Assembly: GCA_964444825.1 (NCBI GenBank)
Contig: CAYUIS010000076.1
Span: 1-24,230, forward strand
DNA: 24,230 nucleotides
Origin: CAYUIS01 sp964444825
GTDB taxonomy: Bacteria; Chloroflexota; Anaerolineae; B4-G1
Reading direction: 5' to 3'
The notes under the pieces: generated by a model
What the model saw: the letters and a program-made list of their open reading frames with translations, nothing else
Told to the model about the DNA's origin: nothing
Database searches by the model: none
Shown here: positions 6,855-12,947 of the stretch, one piece after another
Numbering within the stretch: position 1 is the stretch's first letter
Layout of the letters: each line of letters starts with the position of its first letter
Translations under genes and position numbers: made by a program

Positions 6855-8698
6855 CAGATCGACACTCCCAGCCCGTCCAGCCGCTCCTGGGTTGGCTGAC
6901 CATCCTCATCCCAGCCCCGTCTCTCATAATACATCGGCAGCATCGCTTCCAGGTCAGGCAGCACCCCTTTGGCAGTGCCCGAGGGTCGGGGTTCCGTCAG
7001 AAAACGGAGGGGCAGCGTATCATCGGCGCCCGTCACGCCAAAGCGGTGGTTTATGAGCCGCTTCAGGTTAAAGATCCGCTCGCCCGTCCGCACCAGATCG
7101 TCGGCCGTCCAATCCCAACCGGTCGCCGCGTTCAAGATGTCGACCGCGTGGGCTGGGTGAAAGCCACCTTTGATCATAAACTTGCACAAGCCCAGCGGGT
7201 TATGGATCGACACATAGTTCTGAAAGTCGATTACCAATTGAGCGGTCGCCTCATCCGAAGCAGATCGATCCCACTCGCCCTCCTGCCAGCCGGGCCACTC
7301 GATCCCGTACCCACGCCAGTAGGACAGGCTCTCCAGGTGACAGCCCCCCCGGTTGGCGGTAGCATAGTTCAATCCCATATCCACAAAGGCCCGGGGGTCG
7401 TGATAGGGCAGCTCGAGCCCCTTGACGTGTATGGCGTACGGTTCTGCGTCCTTCCCCAGTCTCTCCGCCGCCGCCCGGCTCCCGTCAGCCAGCAACGCCC
7501 CTAACCCTTCGCGACGGGCGATCTGGTTCACCAGCGCCAGCACCGGCTCCGGATCTCCCCACGCCAGCCGCAACCCGCCCGTCTCCTCCGCCGGGATCAG
7601 CCCGCGCTCCATCGCCTCGGTGGCAAAGGCGATCACGCCGGAGACCGATATGGTGTCGAGTCCCAGGTCGTTACACGCCTCATTGATGGCTGCGATGGCT
7701 GGCAGGTCGTCGATCAGCAGGTTCCCCCCAAAGCCGCCCACTGTCTCGTACTCCGGTCCCTCGCCCCGCGTACCGGCATAGGGTCCCTCTGTGACCTCGA
7801 TCCGCTTGGCGCATCCGACCGGACACGCAAAGCAGCGCGCATCGCTGGTCCAGATCGTCTCCCGGAGTGTCTGGCCGGAGATGGCCTGCGCCCCCTCGGG
7901 CCACGATCCCTCCTGCCAGTTCTTGAGCGGCAAATCGCCAGCGTGCTCGGCTCCCGGCACACCGCCTGCCGTGCCTGTGAGCGACAAGCCTACGGATCGT
8001 TCCCGGATCATATGGTTTGCCCGGCGCACCGCGCGCCGGAACGCGTGGGCATCCGGATAAGATGGCTTTGTATGGCCGCGGACCACGATCGCCTTGAGGT
8101 TCTTGGCCCCCATCAGAGCCCCCATACCGCCACGCCCGGCCGCCCGATTGTGGCTGTGTCCTCCGGCCATCACCCCCGCCATCAACACCCGGTTCTCCCC
8201 CGCCGGGCCGATACAGGCGACCGCTGCCTCCTTGTCGGTCTCTTTGCGCAGGCGGTCGTGGGTCTCAAAGGTGCCCTGCCCCCACACGTCGCCCGCGTCC
8301 CTGATCTCTGCCTGGCCATCCTGTATCCACAGGTAAACGGGCGTCTCGGCCCGACCGGTGACGACCAGGCCGTCGAAACCGGCGAAGCGAAGCTGCGCTC
8401 CCCAGTGCCCACCGACGTTCGACTCGCCCCAGATGCCGGTCAGGGGCGACCGCGCGCACCAGGACGTCCGCGCCGCCGCCGGCGCACTCGTCCCCGTCAG
8501 CAACCCGTTAAAGATCATCAGAGGGCTGGCCGGGTCGAGAGGCTCCCGCCCGGCGTCCATCTCGTCGGCAAACAAGCGCGCCGCCAGCCCGCTGCCCAGC
8601 AACCACTGTTGGGCTTGTTCCTCCGTAATCGCCTGCTCCTGCACTTGACCGTCATCCAGGTCCACCCGCAGGAACCGGCCCGCATACACCCGCGTCAT
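6854..8698 (-). CDS. aor: aldehyde:ferredoxin oxidoreductase (tungsto/molybdopterin)
   Basis: 614 residues from ATG 8698, with AGGAGG 5 nt upstream; the in-frame GTG at 8704 overlaps that ribosome site and was rejected. The enzyme family oxidises aldehydes to carboxylates with ferredoxin, using a bis-pyranopterin tungsten (or Mo) centre and one [4Fe-4S] cluster. The cluster ligands are present: CFACPVGC (C289, C292, C296) and a distal Cys in NPLGLCKF (C505). Pterin-binding family motifs are clear: GRGGMGALMGAKNLKAI (near 188-204), NDLGLDTISVSG (near 343-354), YHDPRAF and NYATANRGGCHLES (near 444-457). Length fits the family (about 600). Downstream it overlaps the 321-residue gene; upstream an SDR ends 28 bp away. 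Substrate is unknown. Family members and pterin-dependent partners usually need dedicated maturation genes, none of which is evident in the window. Confidence 0.95.
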   Translation of the reverse strand: MTRVYAGRFLRVDLDDGQVQEQAITEEQAQQWLLGSGLAARLFADEMDAGREPLDPASPLMIFNGLLTGTSAPAAARTSWCARSPLTGIWGESNVGGHWGAQLRFAGFDGLVVTGRAETPVYLWIQDGQAEIRDAGDVWGQGTFETHDRLRKETDKEAAVACIGPAGENRVLMAGVMAGGHSHNRAAGRGGMGALMGAKNLKAIVVRGHTKPSYPDAHAFRRAVRRANHMIRERSVGLSLTGTAGGVPGAEHAGDLPLKNWQEGSWPEGAQAISGQTLRETIWTSDARCFACPVGCAKRIEVTEGPYAGTRGEGPEYETVGGFGGNLLIDDLPAIAAINEACNDLGLDTISVSGVIAFATEAMERGLIPAEETGGLRLAWGDPEPVLALVNQIARREGLGALLADGSRAAAERLGKDAEPYAIHVKGLELPYHDPRAFVDMGLNYATANRGGCHLESLSYWRGYGIEWPGWQEGEWDRSASDEATAQLVIDFQNYVSIHNPLGLCKFMIKGGFHPAHAVDILNAATGWDWTADDLVRTGERIFNLKRLINHRFGVTGADDTLPLRFLTEPRPSGTAKGVLPDLEAMLPMYYERRGWDEDGQPTQERLDGLGVSI

Positions 8699-8726
8699 AA
8701 CCACCTCCTCGTATCCATCTTGCTTT

Positions 8727-9497
8727 TCACCGGGCGCACGTCTGCCCGCGACCCCCTTCGATCAGATAGGTCCCCCCTGTGATCCACCCCGCACGCGGCG
8801 AGGCCAGGAAATAGATCAACTCCGCCACCTCCTCCGGCTGCCCCACCCGGCCCAGCGGATGGGTCGTCTTACTCCGCTCCAGGAAGGCCGCGTATGCCTC
8901 CTCGTCCATGCCGCCGCTGCGATGTAGCTCCGTCACGGTCACCCCTGGGTTGACCGCGTTGATCCGCACCCCCTTGCTCGCCATCTCGAGCGCCGCGCAC
9001 CGGGTGAGCTGATCGACCGCGCTCTTGCTCACGCAATAGGCCAGCACGCCGGGGAAGGACCGGATGCCGTTCACACTCGACACGTTGACCACGTTCCCCT
9101 GCCGTTCTACCAGGTGCGCCATCGCCTGCTGCATCAAGTAGAAGGGGGCCCGTGCGTTCAGGTTCATCATATAGTCCCAGTCCTCCAGGCACGTCGTCTC
9201 GATCGTCCCTGTGGCGATGATGCCCGCCGCGTTGACCAGCACGTCGATCCCGCCAAAGGCCTCGACTGTCTCCTGGACCACCCGCTCGACGTCCGCATCG
9301 ACCGTCACGTCGGCCGTGATCGCCATCGCCTCCCCGCCGTCCGTCTCGATCGCCTCCACCACCTCGGCCAGCCTGTCAGCCCGGCGCGCCACGACGGCCA
9401 CCTTGGCTCCCTCGGCGGCGAACTTGCGCGCGGTCGCCCTCCCGATGCCGCTGCTCGCCCCGGTGACGATCACGACCTTGTCCTGCATCTCGCCCAT
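8727..9497 (-). CDS. short-chain dehydrogenase/reductase (SDR)
   Basis: 256 residues; ATG 9497 has GGAGGGG upstream. A classical SDR: TGASSGIG cofactor motif at 12-19, NAAG at 89-92, catalytic Ser in NVSSVNG (140/141), YCVSK with Tyr154 and Lys158, and NPG near 188. An Arg-rich segment after beta-2 (VVARRADRL, 36-43) favours NADP(H). Full length for classical SDRs. It starts the SDR-AOR-unknown operon (28 bp to AOR). An aldehyde/alcohol redox couple with the AOR is a reasonable guess, as SDRs interconvert alcohols and carbonyls and AOR takes aldehydes to acids; the actual substrate is not known. Confidence 0.95.
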   Translation of the reverse strand: MGEMQDKVVIVTGASSGIGRATARKFAAEGAKVAVVARRADRLAEVVEAIETDGGEAMAITADVTVDADVERVVQETVEAFGGIDVLVNAAGIIATGTIETTCLEDWDYMMNLNARAPFYLMQQAMAHLVERQGNVVNVSSVNGIRSFPGVLAYCVSKSAVDQLTRCAALEMASKGVRINAVNPGVTVTELHRSGGMDEEAYAAFLERSKTTHPLGRVGQPEEVAELIYFLASPRAGWITGGTYLIEGGRGQTCAR

Positions 9498-9556
9498 TTG
9501 ACCCCTCCGTCTGTTCTGTTCGATTTGGTGACTGGCGTTTCGCTCGATCTGCTCTG

Positions 9557-9574
9557 AAGGGATCGTCAGATCCC
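9557..9574. repeat. dispersed GGGATC hairpin repeat
   Basis: AAGGGATCGTCAGATCCC forms a 6-bp stem with a GTCA loop and is a one-base variant of the copy at 5861-5878. It lies in the 5' leader region of the SDR gene, outside coding sequence. Confidence 0.5.
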
Positions 9575-9602
9575 GAGCACTTGAAACGCTACCCGCTGCT
9601 CG

Positions 9603-9631
9603 ATTGTACCCCGTCTCGCACGTGCGCGCAA
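9603..9631 (-). promoter_or_regulatory. predicted promoter of the SDR-AOR operon
   Basis: The minus strand has TTGCGC (9631-9626), a 17-bp spacer and TACAAT (9608-9603). Transcription would start near 9596, about 100 nt before the SDR ATG. The -10 is 5/6 consensus and the -35 keeps TTG. Confidence 0.45.
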
Positions 9632-9651
9632 ATCACACGGCTCCCCAGATC

Positions 9652-9751
9652 AGAAACCAGGTTTTTTCGCCGAAAAGCGCAGTGGTTATGGATGGCAAAC
9701 CACTCCCTAGCCATCAGTTCGCTTGGATAGACGCAGAAAAACCTGGTTTCT
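9652..9751. repeat. 15-bp perfect inverted repeat, 70 bp apart
   Basis: AGAAACCAGGTTTTT (9652-9666) and its exact reverse complement AAAAACCTGGTTTCT (9737-9751) flank 70 bp of non-coding sequence between the threonine dehydratase stop and the SDR promoter. The whole unit is about 100 bp and is MITE- or REP-like. The half nearer the dehydratase could also serve its transcript's 3' end. No other copy is in the window. Confidence 0.6.
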
Positions 9752-9768
9752 CTGAAAGTGTCAGGTGA

Positions 9769-10719
9769 CTACATCCAGGGCAGCCGCTCGAGATCCACGT
9801 TCCCGCCCGAAAGCACGATCCCGATCCGCTTTCCCCGGGGGTCGAACCGGCCCTCGAACAGGGCCGCCACCGGCACCGCCGACGACGGCTCGATCACGAT
9901 CTTGAGCCGCTCCCACACCAGCCGCATCGCCTCGACGATGGCCCGCTCGCTCACCGTCACGATCTCGGAAACGTGCTCCCGGATGATGGGAAAGTTGACG
10001 TCGCCCAGGAACGTCCGCAGCCCATCCGCGATCGTCTGCGGGTTCTCCGAGGAATAGATCCTCCCGTCCCGGAACGAGCGGTAGGCGTCGTCCGCCATCT
10101 CCGGCTCGGCCGCCACCGTGCGCGCCCCCGGCGAACGGCCGGCTACGGCCAGCGCCGTCCCCGCCAGCAACCCCCCGCCCCCCACCGGCACCATCACGAC
10201 GTCCAGCTCCGGCGCCTGCGCCAGCAGCTCCAGCGCAGCCGTTCCCTGCCCCGCGATCACCCACGGGTCGTTCGAGGGGTGTACGAACGTCGCTCCCGTC
10301 TCCTCGATCACTTCCTCCAGCTTTCGCTCCCGATCGAGCGGACGAGACCCACTGGTCACGATGTGCGCCCCGTACCCCGCCACCGCCGCCCGTTTCACCG
10401 GCGGGGCGTTTTCTGGCATGACGACGATGGCCGGAACGCCCCGCAACCCGGCTGCGTAGGACAGCGCCGCCCCGTGATTCCCCGACGAGTGGGTCGCCAC
10501 GCCTCGGGCTGCCTCCTCCTCCGTCAACGCAAAGACCGCGTTACACGCCCCCCGCGCCTTGAACGCTCCCACCCGCTGCAGGTTCTCACATTTGAGGAAC
10601 AGCTCCGCTCCCGTCATCCGGTTCAGGGTCCGGCTCGTCAACACCGGCGTGCGGTGCACGTGCGGTTCGATCCGCTCCGCCGCCGCGATCACGTCTTCAA
10701 AACGGGGGATTTGTTTCAT
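9769..10719 (-). CDS. threonine dehydratase / serine racemase-like PLP enzyme
   Basis: 316 residues from ATG 10719, preceded by AAGAGAGGCAG. A longer open frame to 11055 runs into the opposite promoter region and was rejected. A fold-type II PLP enzyme: Schiff-base Lys54 in GAFKARG, substrate-binding SSGNHG at 78-83, phosphate-binding GGGG loop in VPVGGGGLLAG at 177-187, and the acidic metal-site region EPEMADDA. Length matches short catabolic threonine dehydratases and serine racemases, with no C-terminal ACT regulatory domain, so feedback by isoleucine is unlikely. The reaction is deamination of L-Thr or L-Ser to 2-oxo acid and ammonia, or Ser/Asp racemisation; sequence alone does not separate these. 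It has its own predicted promoter and is divergent from the glycosyltransferase operon. Confidence 0.93.
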   Translation of the reverse strand: MKQIPRFEDVIAAAERIEPHVHRTPVLTSRTLNRMTGAELFLKCENLQRVGAFKARGACNAVFALTEEEAARGVATHSSGNHGAALSYAAGLRGVPAIVVMPENAPPVKRAAVAGYGAHIVTSGSRPLDRERKLEEVIEETGATFVHPSNDPWVIAGQGTAALELLAQAPELDVVMVPVGGGGLLAGTALAVAGRSPGARTVAAEPEMADDAYRSFRDGRIYSSENPQTIADGLRTFLGDVNFPIIREHVSEIVTVSERAIVEAMRLVWERLKIVIEPSSAVPVAALFEGRFDPRGKRIGIVLSGGNVDLERLPWM

Positions 10720-10753
10720 TGTTCTGCCTCTCTTGCACACCAAGCGCCGCCCA

Positions 10754-10782
10754 ATTTTACCCCGCCCGGCCCCTCTGCACAA
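10754..10782 (-). promoter_or_regulatory. predicted promoter of the threonine dehydratase-like gene
   Basis: Minus strand TTGTGC (10782-10777), 17-bp spacer, TAAAAT (10759-10754), followed by a leader of about 30 nt to ATG 10719. It lies inside the shared GCCCCTCTGCACAAAC block. Confidence 0.4.
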
Positions 10783-10798
10783 ACCGGAGACCGGCATC
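10769..10798. repeat. intergenic block shared with 15745-15774 (copy 1)
   Basis: GCCCCTCTGCACAAAC plus GGAGA-CGG-ATC, 30 bp with 27 identities to the block at 15745-15774. Both copies sit just upstream of a plus-strand promoter of the ACAGACAA type, and both are preceded by AAGCGCCGCC (10742 and 15738). This points to a duplicated intergenic region or a conserved regulatory site. Confidence 0.6.
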
Positions 10799-10814
10799 GG
10801 AGCAGCCTCTCCTG

Positions 10815-10858
10815 ACAGACAAAACGATTGAACCCTGGTATATAAACTCTGGTATAAT
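10815..10858 (+). promoter_or_regulatory. promoter region of the glycosyltransferase operon
   Basis: ACAGACAA (10815-10822) is followed after 16 bp by TATATA (10839-10844) with TGG upstream (extended -10). A second, better -10 TGG-TATAAT lies at 10850-10858 with TTGAAC (10828-10833) as a -35 at 19 bp. Either gives a leader of about 175-190 nt before ATG 11040. The ACAGACAA-N16 layout recurs at 15803 and 20203. Confidence 0.6.
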
Positions 10859-10940
10859 AGTGTAGCACAAATCAAGGAAACACCATCAAAGCCCTCGTCG
10901 CAGTCGGAGTCCGTCGAGGAGCGGCAAGTGAAAGATCGGC

Positions 10941-10984
10941 AGCCGACCAAAGCCCGGGGAGCGATCCCCGGAATATGGTCGGCT
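10941..10984 (+). promoter_or_regulatory. strong structured hairpin in the 5' leader
   Basis: AGCCGACCA (10941-10949) pairs with TGGTCGGCT (10976-10984); inside, CCGGGGA (10954-10960) pairs with TCCCCGG (10965-10971), closed by a GCGA loop (a GNRA tetraloop). The 4-nt AAGC/AATA segments form an internal loop. Sixteen base pairs in total, about 90 nt into the predicted transcript and 55 nt before the start codon. It is followed by GTTTTGCTGTT, which is only a weak T-tract. It could be an attenuator, an RNA-stability element or part of an uncharacterised riboswitch. The rest of the gap 10720-11039 holds the two divergent promoters described separately. Confidence 0.7.
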
Positions 10985-11039
10985 GTTTTGCTGTTCGGGT
11001 GGGAAATACCACCTAAGCAGAACTCGAAGGAGCGTGCGG

Positions 11040-12944
11040 ATGAATGCCGGTTCAAGTCGCTCTTGGACGGACGCCGTCCACTGGACCTTGTGGGGCATCC
11101 TGGTGGCGCTATTCCTGGCGTGGCCCCTGACCCACCTGGAGGCCTATGCCCATAACAACGATGAGGGGCTATACGTCCAGCGAGCGGCCCTGGCGAACGC
11201 AGGATGCCCCCTGTACCGCGAGATCCTGTTCAACAAACCACCGTTGCTGATCTGGATACTTCGACTCGCCTTCTACCTGGGAGGGCAAACGCTCACTACA
11301 GCCCGGGTGGCATGCCTATCCATCTGCCTGATGGGATTCGTTGCCGGGGCTGTCGTCGTCAGTCAACTGTGGGGGCGATGGGCGGCGTTGATATCCGCGT
11401 GTCTGTTGCTTGGGTTACCAGAGATGCCCGTGCGCGCCCACGAAGTCACGTCTGATTTGCCTGCTCTGGCGCTGGCACTCGTCGCGTTGGGGGCGGCGCT
11501 CTTGTTCCGTCGCGACGGGCGTCGATTCTGGATAGCGCTTTCGGGAGCAGCCTACACGGGAGCGCTGCTGATCAATCCCTTGCTGGTCTATGTCGCCCTG
11601 CCACTGATGTTGATCCTGTTCCTGCCTGACCTGGGCAAGACCATAGATGGGCGCACGTCGAGGAGGACAGGCTGGTTGGATCTGGTCTTGTTCGGGAGCA
11701 TAAGCGTCGGCCTGGGCGCATCGGTGCTGGCAGCCATCGACCGGCAAGCGTTTTTCACTTGGGTGATCCAGTCCAACTATACAGCAGCGAGGTCAGGTGT
11801 TGTACTCGAATCGGAGGGCATGATCGAGTATTTGGCAGATCGATGGACGCTGGTGTGGCTGGCGTTGGTGGGCGCGGTGATCCTGCTAGGGGTACCGAGG
11901 GAACGGTATAGACTGGCGGTTGTCATGGCCTGGTTCGTGGGCGCCGCGATCGTTTTCCTGACCTGGTCGCCCGTGTGGGGGCACTATATGCTGTTCCTGG
12001 CGTTTCCGATGGCAGCGGCGGCTGGCGGCGGGCTGGCCAGGCTGGGCGAAGGGTTCATCCGAACGTGGCGTGGCGCACGCCGGGTGACTGCGTGGCACGG
12101 TCTCCTGCTGGCGTTAGCCCTGGCGGGTATCGTCGCCTTCTGTGGAGAGAGGTGTGGAGAGGAGATGCCCCAGCCGGAAGGCGGACCGGACTGGTCCCCA
12201 CATCAACTGGCGGCGATGGAATTCCTGAGAGCGGCCACACCCCCAGAGGGTTACGTCGTGACCGACGATCCCCTGCTGGCCTTTGTCGCCGGCCGGATGG
12301 TGCCCCCTCTACTGACAGAGGCGACCTTCCGACAGATCCTATTGGGCAACTTGACGACAGAGGACGTTGTTCGGTGTATGCTGTGCAGGCGAACGCAAGC
12401 GGTGTTGTTCGCAACAGGGCGCTTGATGCGCCTGCAGAACCTGGAGCGCTGGGTGGCTGCGATCGCGGTGGAAAAGCAGACCTTTGGCCCCGCGCGGACC
12501 TATCGCCTGGACATACCAGACGTCCCGCCTAATCGGATGAACGCGCCTTTTGGCCAGGAGATCGTTCTGGAGGGATTCCAGCTTTCGGACGAAGCACTCG
12601 CGCCTGGCGATGTGTTGACCGTGACGCTGTTCTGGAGGGCAGTCTCACCCGTGCCAGTGGATTATAGCGCTCACGTGAGCCTCGTTGACGAAGCGGGCCA
12701 CACAGCAGGCGAGTGCTACATGCCAACACTGATGGGCGCATTACGCACCAGCCTGTGGCCGGAGGACGTGCTCTTGCTCGACCCACACCGGGTCGCGATT
12801 GAGATGGACACCCCGCCCGGGAGATATCGCCTGCGCGTGGCGCTGTGTGTATCGCCTGAGGCGTGCTTGCCCACCTTTCAAAACGACAACCGTCGCTGGC
12901 CCGATGGTCGGGTCGTGCTGGCAGAGCTGGATATTGGAGAGTAG
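11040..12944 (+). CDS. GT39-type membrane glycosyltransferase with C-terminal beta-sandwich domain
   Basis: 634 residues. ATG 11040 has AAGGAG 7 nt upstream; the GTG at 11034 is too close to it. This is an ArnT/PMT-like GT-C enzyme: a polytopic membrane protein that moves a sugar from a polyprenyl-phosphate donor to an acceptor outside the membrane. The first TM is at about 15-31. The outside-facing acidic pair is DE in NNDEGLY (41-42), followed by NKPPLLIW at 65-72, both typical of the superfamily. Hydrophobic segments fill residues 70-375. After about 498 (FGQEIVLEGFQL) comes a soluble beta-sandwich of the type often attached to Chloroflexota GT39 proteins, with TLFWRAV and PPGRYRLRVALC. 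It stops 3 bp before the next GT39 gene. Sugar and acceptor are unknown. Confidence 0.88.
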   Translation: MNAGSSRSWTDAVHWTLWGILVALFLAWPLTHLEAYAHNNDEGLYVQRAALANAGCPLYREILFNKPPLLIWILRLAFYLGGQTLTTARVACLSICLMGFVAGAVVVSQLWGRWAALISACLLLGLPEMPVRAHEVTSDLPALALALVALGAALLFRRDGRRFWIALSGAAYTGALLINPLLVYVALPLMLILFLPDLGKTIDGRTSRRTGWLDLVLFGSISVGLGASVLAAIDRQAFFTWVIQSNYTAARSGVVLESEGMIEYLADRWTLVWLALVGAVILLGVPRERYRLAVVMAWFVGAAIVFLTWSPVWGHYMLFLAFPMAAAAGGGLARLGEGFIRTWRGARRVTAWHGLLLALALAGIVAFCGERCGEEMPQPEGGPDWSPHQLAAMEFLRAATPPEGYVVTDDPLLAFVAGRMVPPLLTEATFRQILLGNLTTEDVVRCMLCRRTQAVLFATGRLMRLQNLERWVAAIAVEKQTFGPARTYRLDIPDVPPNRMNAPFGQEIVLEGFQLSDEALAPGDVLTVTLFWRAVSPVPVDYSAHVSLVDEAGHTAGECYMPTLMGALRTSLWPEDVLLLDPHRVAIEMDTPPGRYRLRVALCVSPEACLPTFQNDNRRWPDGRVVLAELDIGE

Positions 12945-12947
12945 AGA

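Noticed and set aside
10870..10984. Known riboswitch class (for example c-di-GMP GEMM)
   Set aside because: The conserved core sequences of classes I know are not present; only hairpins are supported.
10720..11055. N-terminal extension of the threonine dehydratase frame to 11055
   Set aside because: It runs through the divergent promoters and leader hairpin; ATG 10719 has a ribosome site and matches family length.
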